This document shows, piece after piece, positions 54,167 through 63,622 of a stretch of 64,000 nt of DNA (positions are counted from its first letter, which is position 1; every line of letters starts with the position of its first letter). The notes beneath the pieces are model-generated. The model made no database searches. It was not told the DNA's origin and saw nothing but the letters and a program-made list of their open reading frames with translations. Origin of the DNA: JBELHO01 sp042091375 (GTDB taxonomy: Bacteria > Pseudomonadota > Gammaproteobacteria > Enterobacterales > Alteromonadaceae); contig JBELHO010000001.1 in assembly GCA_042091375.1 (NCBI GenBank), forward strand, positions 124,001 through 188,000. Direction: 5' to 3'. A program made the position numbers and the translations under genes.

Positions 54167-55624
54167 ATGCTTCCTGTAGTAGCGCTTGTTGGTCGTCCAA
54201 ATGTTGGCAAATCAACATTATTTAATCGTTTAACCCGCAGTCGAGACGCCTTAGTCGCCGATTATCCCGGACTGACCAGGGATCGCCAATACGGCCAAGC
54301 AGAGGTTGAGGAGCACCCTTTTATTGTTATCGATACTGGGGGGATCCACGGCGACGAGCAAGGTATAGATGCCTTGATGGCTGAACAGTCATTATTGGCT
54401 ATTGCCGAAGCTGATGCTGTGTTATTTATGGTTGATGCCCGAGCGGGTTTAACTTCAGCTGATATTGGTATTGCCGATCACTTGCGCAAACAAAGTAAAA
54501 CCGTTTTCCTGGTAGCTAATAAAGTCGATGGTATTGATGCAGATTCTGCGGTAGCAGAGTTTTATTCATTGGCGTTAGGGGATACTGTTCACCAAATTGC
54601 AGCGGCACATGGTCGCGGCGTCACTCAGTTGTTAACGCTGGCCTTAACACCACATATTGAAGCATTTAATCAGCAGCAATTAACTCAGTCTGAGCAACAA
54701 CAAGCTGATGATCCGCTTAGCGCTGAGGATACGCCAATTGAGGCACCTTTAGACACAGATAAAATTAAGCTTGCCATCATAGGTAAACCCAATGTCGGCA
54801 AATCAACATTGACCAATCGCATTCTAGGTGAAGAACGGGTGGTTGTTTATGATATGCCCGGTACTACCCGAGATAGTGTCTATATTCCTATGGAACGCAA
54901 TGGCCGCGAATATGTTCTGATTGACACGGCAGGGGTTCGACGTCGTAAAAATGTCACCGACGTAGTCGAAAAGTATTCAGTGATCAAAACATTGCGGGCG
55001 ATCGAAGATGCCAATGTGTGCTTATTGATTATTGATGCGCATGAGGGTATTAGTGATCAAGATTTAAGCTTACTCGGCTTTATTTTGGAAGCTGGCCGTT
55101 CACTGGTTTTAGCGGTAAATAAATGGGATGGTCTTGACGAACACGTTAAAGATCGAATTAAAACCGAGCTTGATCGCCGCCTTGGCTTTATAGACTTTGC
55201 TCGGATCCATTTTATTTCTGCCCTTCACGGTACCGGTGTTGGTCATTTATACGAATCGGTAGAAGAAGCCTTTGTTTCCGCGACGAAACGCATTTCTACA
55301 TCTATGGTTACCAAAATACTTGATATGGCTGTTTTTGACCATCAGCCACCTATGCACCAAGGACGACGTATCAAGTTGAAGTACGCCCATGCAGGAGGCT
55401 ACAATCCACCTATAGTGGTGATCCATGGCAATTTAGCAAAAAAATTGCCAAACTCATACAAGCGTTATTTGATGAATTATTATCGCAAATCACTAAAAAT
55501 AATGGGAACCCCAATTAAGATTGAGTTTAGAGAAACGACTAATCCGTTTGCCGGTAAGAAAAAGCTCAGCTTCACCGAACAGAAAAAGTTAGCTAGAGCG
55601 ACGCAGGGCTATAATAAAGATTAA
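54167..55624 (+). CDS. der: ribosome biogenesis GTPase Der (EngA)
   Basis: 485 residues. Two tandem G domains, with P-loops GRPNVGKST (~8-16) and GKPNVGKST (~200-208), DTGG/DTAG switches, and NKVD/NKWD base motifs, followed by the C-terminal KH-like domain ending GYNKD. Der is required for 50S maturation. ATG 54167 with GAGGTAGCT is chosen; the longer frame to 54095 overlaps the bamB terminator and is rejected. Confidence 0.97.
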   Translation: MLPVVALVGRPNVGKSTLFNRLTRSRDALVADYPGLTRDRQYGQAEVEEHPFIVIDTGGIHGDEQGIDALMAEQSLLAIAEADAVLFMVDARAGLTSADIGIADHLRKQSKTVFLVANKVDGIDADSAVAEFYSLALGDTVHQIAAAHGRGVTQLLTLALTPHIEAFNQQQLTQSEQQQADDPLSAEDTPIEAPLDTDKIKLAIIGKPNVGKSTLTNRILGEERVVVYDMPGTTRDSVYIPMERNGREYVLIDTAGVRRRKNVTDVVEKYSVIKTLRAIEDANVCLLIIDAHEGISDQDLSLLGFILEAGRSLVLAVNKWDGLDEHVKDRIKTELDRRLGFIDFARIHFISALHGTGVGHLYESVEEAFVSATKRISTSMVTKILDMAVFDHQPPMHQGRRIKLKYAHAGGYNPPIVVIHGNLAKKLPNSYKRYLMNYYRKSLKIMGTPIKIEFRETTNPFAGKKKLSFTEQKKLARATQGYNKD

Positions 55625-55838
55625 CTCAAGTTATGGCGACAACCAGCAATTTAATGACAATCAGCAATGGCAAACTATCCTGTTTCGTGGGCGGCTAATA
55701 AAAATTAACAGCTAGGTCACTGCACAGTCGACTGACAAATAGAGAAAAGTTTGTACAGCTAAGTTTGACTTGTAAAAATTTTACACTTGTTCAGTTATTG
55801 GGTATTATTTTATATAAGCTTTTATAGAATAAGCATTT

Positions 55839-56522
55839 ATGTCTTCAGGATCAAAAAAAGTAGCAACGATTGCACGTATGAATCAACGCTTAGCGTTAAT
55901 GCAAGCAGGCTCTACTGTGACTATCGATATTATGACCCCAGCGGGACAAAAGGCAAAATTTCGTACCTGTTTTGTTGGCTATGTGCCAAAAAAATATGTA
56001 CTGATCCAATATCCAGAGAATAGTAAATTAGGCCACTTTGGTAAATATATCGTGCAGGGAGTGTCAGTAACTGTGCGCGGTTTGATTGAAGGCCACGAGG
56101 GCACAGTGACTGCCTTTGCCAGTAAAATAAAACAAACTATTCAACTGCCTTCAAAACTTATTGTACTTGAATTCCCTCTAAATATTACCTTACAAAACCT
56201 GCGCAACAGCTTGCGCATTGATAGTGATATTGACGCCAAAATTAAAGTCGACAGTGAATATTGGGGCACAGTGATCACCGATCTTTCAGTCAATGGTTGT
56301 CAGATAATGGTCAATAGTGGTGAATCACTGAATTTAGCAAAAAATAAAACCATTGAAGTCATTATTGAAGAGTTTAATGGTTTAAAGAACTTAAAATTAC
56401 AAGCCTATATTTGTAGTGTAAAACAACAAATAAAGGGTGTTTCAATAGGCTTAAAATTTCTCCCTATCTCCAAGTCCTCTGTGGTTAGGCTGTTACAACA
56501 ACTGGTTGTCAAAGAGAGTTAA
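55839..56522 (+). CDS. PilZ domain c-di-GMP-binding protein (YcgR-like)
   Basis: 227 residues. The N-terminal ~110 residues form a YcgR-type beta domain. The PilZ domain (~118-220) has the RxxxR motif (R122, R126) and DLSVNG (148-153) matching D/NxSxxG, both needed to bind c-di-GMP. It likely acts as a brake on motility or as an effector of surface behaviour; the target is unknown. Its stop is shared with the end of the convergent xseA (the genes overlap by four bases). Confidence 0.9.
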   Translation: MSSGSKKVATIARMNQRLALMQAGSTVTIDIMTPAGQKAKFRTCFVGYVPKKYVLIQYPENSKLGHFGKYIVQGVSVTVRGLIEGHEGTVTAFASKIKQTIQLPSKLIVLEFPLNITLQNLRNSLRIDSDIDAKIKVDSEYWGTVITDLSVNGCQIMVNSGESLNLAKNKTIEVIIEEFNGLKNLKLQAYICSVKQQIKGVSIGLKFLPISKSSVVRLLQQLVVKES

Positions 56523-57859
56523 CTATTTGCTTTGAGCTCAGTAACTTTGGCTTTAATATGACCACCGTTAATTTGCAGGGAAATATTATCACCAACATTA
56601 ACCTGTTCAAGCTGCTTAATAATTTTTCCATGTTCAGAGCGGATCACACTGTAACCCCGACTGATAGTTGCCAATGGACTGACTAGCTGAAGCTGTTCAA
56701 TATTGTGGATAAAACGCTGCTGTTTTCGTTGCAGAATAGCTTGTATTGCTAAAGTTAATCGCTGTTTAAGACGCTGATCAGCCCGTTGAGCTGAAGTAAT
56801 TACAGCGAGAGGTGACAAGCGTAATAATCTATGACTCAGTTGTTGTTGATTGCCTTGCGATAAGTTGAAGTAGTGCCAAGTAGCTTGACTGAGGCGTATA
56901 CTTAAATCATCAACTTTTTGTTGATCTACTTGTAGTTTTTGCTCTGGATGAGTTTGTCGCAACCTGTGGACTAAGCTGTTATTTTTTAGACGTTGAGCAG
57001 AGAACACTCGTATGGTTGCTTGCTTTAATCGCTTGTTGATTTGTGCAAGTGCATGTTCAGTTTGACTGTTATCTGCAGAAACCAACTCTGCTGCAGCTGT
57101 CGGCGTAGCTGCTCTTACATCAGCAGCGTGATCAGTTAAACACATATCTATTTCATGGCCGACAGCACTGATGGTTGGGATGTTACTGTGATACACTTCA
57201 GCAACGACTATTTCTTCATTAAAGGCCCATAAATCCTCCAATGAGCCTCCCCCTCGGCCAATAATTAACACTTGACACTCATTGCGCTGATTGGCGATTT
57301 TTATCTGTTTAACTATCTGTTGTTTGGCCAGCTCTCCTTGCACTAAACAAGGATAAATAATGACCTTAATCAATGGATTTCTGCGTTTGAGTGTGGCTGT
57401 TATATCTTTAATAGCGGCACCTGTAGACGAGGTAATAATGCCAACAGTATCAATATCTTTGGGGATAGTTTGCTTGGTTTGGGCGGCGAAATATCCCTGC
57501 GCATTTAACCGTTGTTTGAGTTGCTCATATTGCTGGCGTAGCAAGCCGTCACCAGCATCATCCATGGTTTCAATGATCAGTTGGAAATCGCCACGGGGCT
57601 CATATAGAGATACTTTAGCGCGCACTAATACTTGCTGACCATTGCGCGGTTTAATGGTGACACGGCGATTACTGCCTTTAAACATGGCACATTTTACATG
57701 AGATTTTTTATCTTTTAGGGATAAATACCAATGACCAGAGGATGCGGCGATAAAATTCGATATTTCACCACACAACCATACCGTGTTTAATTCATTTTCT
57801 AATAGATATTTGGCTTTTCAAGTGAGTTCACTCACTTGAAGTATCAGTTGTTGATCCAT
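56519..57859 (-). CDS. xseA: exodeoxyribonuclease VII large subunit with in-frame TGA near the start
   Basis: The minus-strand frame from ATG 57859 reads MDQQLILQVSELT, a TGA stop (57818-57820), then KAKYLLENELNTVWLCGEISNF without further interruption to 56519. The sequence on both sides is xseA: in E. coli the N-terminus has VSRLNQTVRLLLE and WISGEISNF at matching positions, so the stop replaces residue 14 (Gln in E. coli). The rest is normal: OB-fold domain (GEISNF..GHWYLSLKD), VLIIGRGGGSLEDLWAFN, and SAVGHEIDMCLTDHAADVRAATPTAAAEL. After the stop, the first in-frame start codon is TTG 57775, which would delete the first 28 codons. Real nonsense mutation, sequencing error or strain mixture cannot be told apart here. 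XseA with XseB degrades single-stranded DNA. Confidence 0.88.
57817..57840. repeat. 24-bp palindrome containing the xseA stop codon
   Basis: TTCAAGTGAGT (57817-57827) and ACTCACTTGAA (57830-57840) are perfect complements around a 2-base centre. One arm contains the TGA of xseA. Confidence 0.9.
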
Positions 57860-58016
57860 TTACTCACATACTTTTACAGGTTTCATGGTGTATATTCGTC
57901 TCATTATAAGTTTTTCGGTAAAATAATGAAATTTAAGTTTACCTAAAACTGGAAAACGGTTAAAATTCTGCCGCAATATTCACTCCCTAACCATTCCTTT
58001 TTAGAGAGATGTTGCT

Positions 58017-59489
58017 ATGTTAAGAATTGCCCAAGAAGCCTTGACTTTTGATGATGTGTTATTAGTACCTGCGCATTCAAAAGTCCTCCCCCACACTGCT
58101 GATCTAACGACTAAATTGACCCGCAAAATAAATTTAAATGTGCCTATGATCTCAGCTTCGATGGACACAGTCACTGAAGCGCGTTTGGCCATTACCTTAG
58201 CCCAAGAGGGCGGGATTGGCTTCATACACAAAAACATGACCATTGCCGAACAAGCAAAAAATGTCAGTCAAGTAAAGAAATATGAAAGCGGTATCGTTTC
58301 TGATCCTGTGACTGTTAGCCCCGATGCGACCATCGAACAAACCATGAAGTTGGCTGATGAACTGGGCTTTTCTGGCTTTCCTGTCGTCGACAAAGCCAAC
58401 AACCTGGTTGGTATTATCACCGGTCGCGATTTGCGTTTTGAAACCGATTTAACGCTACCCGTGTCTGAATTGATGACGGTCAAAGAAAAATTAGTGACGG
58501 TTCAAGAAGGTGCTGAAAGAGAGCAAATATTATGCTTAATGCACGAACATCGCATTGAAAAGATTTTGATGGTAGATAGTGCATTTAAATTAACGGGTTT
58601 GATCACCGTGAAAGATTATCAAAAAGCCGAAAGTAAACCCAATGCCTGTAAAGACGAATTAGGTCGTTTGCGCGCTGGTGCTGCGGTTGGTGTTGGTGCA
58701 GGCACAGAGGAACGAATTGATGCCTTAGTCGCTGCAGGAGTCGATGTATTGCTTATTGATACCTCTCATGGGCATTCGCAAGGGGTGATCGATCGCGTTA
58801 GCGAAACCCGAAAAAAATATCCAGATTTACAAATCATAGCCGGGAATGTGGCTACTGCTGCCGGTGCTAAAGCTTTGGCCGATGTCGGTGTAGATGCGGT
58901 AAAAGTCGGTATTGGTCCGGGATCAATATGTACTACCCGTATCGTTACGGGGGTTGGTGTGCCTCAGTTAACCGCTATTGCTAATGCCGTTGAAGGATTA
59001 AAGGGAACTGACATCCCCGTAATAGCTGATGGCGGTATTCGTTTTTCCGGTGATATAGCTAAGGCCTTAGTGGCTGGTGCTCATTGTGTCATGGTCGGCA
59101 GTATGCTTGCTGGTACTGAAGAAGCACCAGGCGAAGTCGAGCTATTTCAAGGACGTTATTACAAATCTTATCGCGGAATGGGATCTTTGGGTGCAATGGC
59201 ACAAAAAGAGGGCTCAAGTGATCGTTATTTTCAAAAAACAGAAGGTGAAGCCGATAAGTTAGTGCCTGAAGGCATTGAAGGACGAGTGGCTTATAAAGGA
59301 CCTGTTGCGGCAATTATTCATCAACAAATGGGTGGCTTGCGCTCCTCTATGGGCTTGACTGGTTCGGCAACCATTGAAGAAATGCGTACCAAACCAGAAT
59401 TTATGAAAATATCGTCTGCTGGCATGGGCGAGTCGCATGTTCACGACGTGACTATCACCAAAGAAGCCCCTAATTACCGAATGGGCTAA
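58017..59489 (+). CDS. guaB: inosine-5'-monophosphate dehydrogenase
   Basis: 490 residues. It oxidises IMP to XMP in GMP synthesis. The catalytic Cys is in GIGPGSICTTRI; a pair of CBS domains (~95-205) is inserted in the TIM barrel, and ADGGIRFSGDIAKAL and YRGMGSLGAM are conserved IMPDH segments. It diverges from xseA and is 97 bases before guaA, forming the guaBA operon. Confidence 0.98.
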   Translation: MLRIAQEALTFDDVLLVPAHSKVLPHTADLTTKLTRKINLNVPMISASMDTVTEARLAITLAQEGGIGFIHKNMTIAEQAKNVSQVKKYESGIVSDPVTVSPDATIEQTMKLADELGFSGFPVVDKANNLVGIITGRDLRFETDLTLPVSELMTVKEKLVTVQEGAEREQILCLMHEHRIEKILMVDSAFKLTGLITVKDYQKAESKPNACKDELGRLRAGAAVGVGAGTEERIDALVAAGVDVLLIDTSHGHSQGVIDRVSETRKKYPDLQIIAGNVATAAGAKALADVGVDAVKVGIGPGSICTTRIVTGVGVPQLTAIANAVEGLKGTDIPVIADGGIRFSGDIAKALVAGAHCVMVGSMLAGTEEAPGEVELFQGRYYKSYRGMGSLGAMAQKEGSSDRYFQKTEGEADKLVPEGIEGRVAYKGPVAAIIHQQMGGLRSSMGLTGSATIEEMRTKPEFMKISSAGMGESHVHDVTITKEAPNYRMG

Positions 59490-59586
59490 AACCTTTTGCC
59501 TCATTGAGTTAATTGCAGGCTGAGCTATAAATATGGTAGCTCGGCCTGTTCATTTTTATAAACACATATTATTAGGAACAAAACAC

Positions 59587-61164
59587 ATGAGCAAAGACAT
59601 TCATGATCACCGCATACTAATATTAGATTTTGGTTCACAATACACTCAACTTATTGCCCGTCGTGTGCGCGAAATAGGCGTTTATTGTGAATTGTGGGCA
59701 TGGGACGTAAGCGAAGCACAAATCAAAGGCTTTAACCCAACCGGTATTATCTTAGCCGGAGGCCCGGAATCGGTTACTGAACACAATTCTCCTCGTGCAC
59801 CAGAATATGTATTTAGTGCCAATGTCCCGGTGTTGGGTATTTGTTATGGCATGCAAACCATGGCTGAGCAGTTAGGTGGTTCTGTTGCCAGTAGTGCACA
59901 TAAAGAATTTGGTTATGCTGCGGTAGAGGTTATTGAAAAATCTAAACTTTTTAGTAATATCGAAGACAGTGTTGGCGCTAATGGCAATGCCTTATTAGAT
60001 GTGTGGATGAGTCATGGTGACAAGGTAGCTAACATCCCTGATGGGTTTAGCACTATTGCACAAACACCGAGTTGTGCTCATGCCGCTATTGTTAATGACA
60101 GTAAACAATTTTACGGTGTGCAATTTCATCCAGAAGTGACTCACACCAAACAAGGCTTACGTATTTTAGAGCATTTTGTTATTGATATTTGTCACTGTGA
60201 AAAATTGTGGACACCTGCTAGCATCATTGACAATGCAATTGCGCAGATCAAAGCGCAAGTAGGTAACGACGAGGTCATTCTTGGTTTATCTGGTGGTGTT
60301 GATTCATCAGTAGTTGCTATGCTGCTCAAACGGGCTATTGGCGACAAACTCACCTGTGTTTTTGTTGATAATGGCTTACTGCGCCTCAACGAAGGCCAGC
60401 AAGTGATGGATATGTTTGGTGATCATTTTGGTTTGAATATTGTGCATGTCAATGCTGAGCAACGTTTTTTAGATCGACTAGCGAATGAAAATGACCCAGA
60501 GAAGAAACGCAAAATTATTGGTAATGTTTTTGTTGAAGTATTTGACGAAGAGTCTAAAAAACTAAGTAATGCCAAATGGTTAGCGCAAGGGACTATTTAT
60601 CCTGACGTGATTGAATCGGCGGCCTCTGCCACGGGTAAAGCCCATGTGATCAAATCCCACCACAATGTTGGCGGATTACCTGATGATATGGCGATGGGCT
60701 TGGTGGAACCGTTGCGCGAATTATTTAAAGACGAAGTGCGCAAAATTGGTTTAGAACTCGGTTTGCCGTATGACATGTTATATCGTCATCCATTTCCTGG
60801 GCCTGGCTTAGGAGTGCGCATTTTAGGCGAAGTGAAAAAAGAGTATGCTGATCTATTGCGCCGCGCTGATGCTATTTTTATTGAAGAGTTACACAGACAC
60901 GATCTATACAATAAAGTCAGCCAAGCATTTACGGTATTTTTACCAGTGCGCTCTGTCGGTGTCATGGGCGATGGCCGCAAATATGATTGGGTGGTGAGTT
61001 TACGCGCGGTGGAAACCATAGATTTTATGACCGCCATATGGGCGCATTTGCCCTATGAATTTTTAGGCTTGGTATCTAATCGCATTATCAATGAAATTGA
61101 TGGTATCTCGCGTGTGGTCTATGACATCTCGGGTAAACCGCCCGCTACTATTGAGTGGGAATAG
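59587..61164 (+). CDS. guaA: GMP synthase (glutamine-hydrolysing)
   Basis: 525 residues, same as E. coli. Glutaminase domain with catalytic Cys86 (GICYGMQT) and FHPEV; ATP pyrophosphatase loop LGLSGGVDSSV; C-terminal dimerisation domain ending KPPATIEWE. It converts XMP to GMP. ATG 59587 behind AGGAA is chosen; the longer frame to 59533 is not family-like. Confidence 0.98.
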   Translation: MSKDIHDHRILILDFGSQYTQLIARRVREIGVYCELWAWDVSEAQIKGFNPTGIILAGGPESVTEHNSPRAPEYVFSANVPVLGICYGMQTMAEQLGGSVASSAHKEFGYAAVEVIEKSKLFSNIEDSVGANGNALLDVWMSHGDKVANIPDGFSTIAQTPSCAHAAIVNDSKQFYGVQFHPEVTHTKQGLRILEHFVIDICHCEKLWTPASIIDNAIAQIKAQVGNDEVILGLSGGVDSSVVAMLLKRAIGDKLTCVFVDNGLLRLNEGQQVMDMFGDHFGLNIVHVNAEQRFLDRLANENDPEKKRKIIGNVFVEVFDEESKKLSNAKWLAQGTIYPDVIESAASATGKAHVIKSHHNVGGLPDDMAMGLVEPLRELFKDEVRKIGLELGLPYDMLYRHPFPGPGLGVRILGEVKKEYADLLRRADAIFIEELHRHDLYNKVSQAFTVFLPVRSVGVMGDGRKYDWVVSLRAVETIDFMTAIWAHLPYEFLGLVSNRIINEIDGISRVVYDISGKPPATIEWE

Positions 61165-61184
61165 ATTTACTATTCTAAGCAAGC

Positions 61185-61210
61185 AACCCCTTAATAATAG
61201 TTAAGGGGTT
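61185..61210 (+). terminator. hairpin after guaA
   Basis: AACCCCTTAA (61185-61194) pairs perfectly with TTAAGGGGTT (61201-61210), loop TAATAG. The following sequence (CATCTTCATAT) is only weakly T-rich. Confidence 0.6.
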
Positions 61211-61435
61211 CATCTTCATATATATCTTTATCTATATCGCAATCACTTTTCGCCGCGCTTAAAAGTTAACCAGTTCAGTGGCGGTTAGATAAACCTTCTA
61301 TCATAACATTCATGGATTTTAACTGTTCTAATGGGCTGATTGGATTGAACACCTGGCAATGAATATTCCTGTCATTGTTGTCTTCACAGTGTAAAATTAA
61401 ACAATCATGGTGTTTATTCAAAGGCAAGCGCAATA

Positions 61436-63394
61436 ATGGAAGCGTTAACACATTCGCTAAAGTCAGTATTCGGCTTTGATAGTTTCCGTGACGGGCAGCA
61501 ACAAACTATCAGGCAACTCCTAGATAACCAATCTTCACTGGCCATTTTTCCAACGGGTTCGGGAAAAAGTCTGTGTTATCAATTAACAGCACTACACTTA
61601 CCACATTTGACTTTAGTGGTCTCGCCACTACTTGCCCTAATGAAAGATCAATTGCGTTTTTTAGCTAGCAAGGGCATTGCGGCGGCCACTATTGATTCAA
61701 GCTTGACTGCTGAGCAAAGTCGACAGGTGATGACCGCGGTTCGATGTGGTGATATTAATATTCTCATGGTATCGGTTGAACGTTTTAAAAATGAGCGTTT
61801 TCGGCAATTTATTGCTGATGTTCAGGTTTCTATGTTAGTAGTTGATGAAGCGCATTGTATTTCAGAGTGGGGTCACAACTTTCGACCTGATTATTTAAAA
61901 TTACCAGTCTATTGCCAGACGTTAAATATCAACCTAGTCTTGTTGTTAACCGCGACAGCCACTGAGAAAGTTAAAGGTGATATGGCTGCTAAATTTTCGA
62001 TAGCCCGGCAACACATAGTGCAAACTGGTTTTTACCGACCTAATCTAGATTTGTCAGTTGCTCCAGTGACGTCCGATAATAAAGATCAGCAGCTTTTACA
62101 TCGTTTACAGCAATTACCTAACTGCGGCATTGTTTACGTCACTTTACAACACACAGCCGAGCAAGTTGCCAGTACCTTGTCGCAAAATGGTTGGCGAGCA
62201 TGCGCCTACCACGCTGGTTTTGACAGTGATAAACGCCAGTATATCCAAAACCAATTTATGCAAGGTTCAGTGGACATTATTGTCGCCACCATTGCTTTTG
62301 GCATGGGCATTGATAAAGCCAATATTCGCTTCGTGATCCACTATGACTTGCCCAAGTCAATCGAAAATTACAGTCAAGAAATAGGTCGCGCAGGTCGAGA
62401 TGGCTTACCTTCCCACTGTATAACACTGGCTAATTTAGACAGTTTACCCACCCTTGAAAATTTTGTTTATGGCGATACTCCAGAACTTATTGGTATTGAA
62501 CAGGTGTTATCTACGATTAAATCTGAATGTCATCAGGGGCAATGGCAATTTCATGGTCTGTCCTTGTCCAACAACAGTAACATCCGACAATTACCGTTAA
62601 AAACATTATTAGTTCAGCTTGAAATTTTTGGGGTTATAAAACCGTTGTTTTCATTTTTTGCAGACATTAAGTATAAGTTCATTACCGATAAAAATACCAT
62701 TTTAGGGGCTTTTCGAGATGAGCGAAAACAATTCATTACGGCAATTTTTGCACAGACACAATTTAAAAAAATATGGGGACAATTAGACTTCGAGCAATTA
62801 AATCAAGTGTACCCTTGTCAACGCAGTCGAGTGCTCAGTGCCCTTGAATATTTACAAGACTGTGGGCATATCACAATGGAAACTAAAAAGATCACTGAAG
62901 TTTATCAAGTGGATCCTTTAGCATTGAGCGATCCTCAATTAGCGACTCAATGTCACCGCTACTTTCAACAAAAACAAAGCAGTGAAATTGAACGCATTGC
63001 GGCGTTGATCGGATTTTTTGCTTCTAAACAATGTCTAAGTAAGCAGTTAGCCGATTATTTTGATGATAAAAACGCACCACAAGCCTGTGGCCATTGTTCG
63101 GTTTGCCGGGGCTTGTATGCCGAGCTTAAATACAGTGTTGATAAAGTTTGGCCATCAGATCCTAGTTTAATTGGCTATTTAATTGAGTTTAATGATCATA
63201 TGCAAAGTCAAGGAATTACAATGCTATCAAATGAAACGTTAGCGCGCTTTCTAACTGGTTTAATGGTGCCGATATTCACTCGCAACAAAGTTAAGTCGTT
63301 AGCTGGTTTTGCCAGTTGTCAGGGATTGCGTTATCAGGCAGTGTACCAAAAAGTCGTAAAGTTTAGCGCGCAGTCTAAGTTGACTGGTGGTTAA
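61436..63394 (+). CDS. RecQ family ATP-dependent DNA helicase
   Basis: 652 residues. Helicase motifs: FRDGQQQTI (motif 0), TGSGKS (Walker A, 40-45), DEAHCISEWGHNFRPDY, TATAT, and QEIGRAGRDGLPS (motif VI). A C-terminal zinc-binding region has CGHCSVC with upstream Cys. No clear HRDC domain follows, so it is a RecQ-like paralogue rather than canonical RecQ. It unwinds DNA 3'-5' in repair or recombination, by family inference. It stands alone with 271 bases upstream. Confidence 0.9.
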   Translation: MEALTHSLKSVFGFDSFRDGQQQTIRQLLDNQSSLAIFPTGSGKSLCYQLTALHLPHLTLVVSPLLALMKDQLRFLASKGIAAATIDSSLTAEQSRQVMTAVRCGDINILMVSVERFKNERFRQFIADVQVSMLVVDEAHCISEWGHNFRPDYLKLPVYCQTLNINLVLLLTATATEKVKGDMAAKFSIARQHIVQTGFYRPNLDLSVAPVTSDNKDQQLLHRLQQLPNCGIVYVTLQHTAEQVASTLSQNGWRACAYHAGFDSDKRQYIQNQFMQGSVDIIVATIAFGMGIDKANIRFVIHYDLPKSIENYSQEIGRAGRDGLPSHCITLANLDSLPTLENFVYGDTPELIGIEQVLSTIKSECHQGQWQFHGLSLSNNSNIRQLPLKTLLVQLEIFGVIKPLFSFFADIKYKFITDKNTILGAFRDERKQFITAIFAQTQFKKIWGQLDFEQLNQVYPCQRSRVLSALEYLQDCGHITMETKKITEVYQVDPLALSDPQLATQCHRYFQQKQSSEIERIAALIGFFASKQCLSKQLADYFDDKNAPQACGHCSVCRGLYAELKYSVDKVWPSDPSLIGYLIEFNDHMQSQGITMLSNETLARFLTGLMVPIFTRNKVKSLAGFASCQGLRYQAVYQKVVKFSAQSKLTGG

Positions 63395-63622
63395 AATTGT
63401 CAGTGACCTTTTAGTTGGTTGTTATCAGTGACTAGGCCATTAACCTCTGTGATTAGGCAACAAGCCATGACTAATTTTCAAACTAAGGTAGTTAAAAATC
63501 GTTAAAGTAGAGTGACTACAGTTACTCATGTTGCTTTATGAACCATTTTTACTTTATTCACTTGAAAATTAGCCCTTAACAGGAATTGTTGATTTAAGAT
63601 AATCGGTCACAGTATGCACAGT

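Noticed and set aside
57870..58016. PurR operator in front of guaB
   Set aside because: Nothing close to the GCAAACGTTTGC core is present between xseA and guaB.
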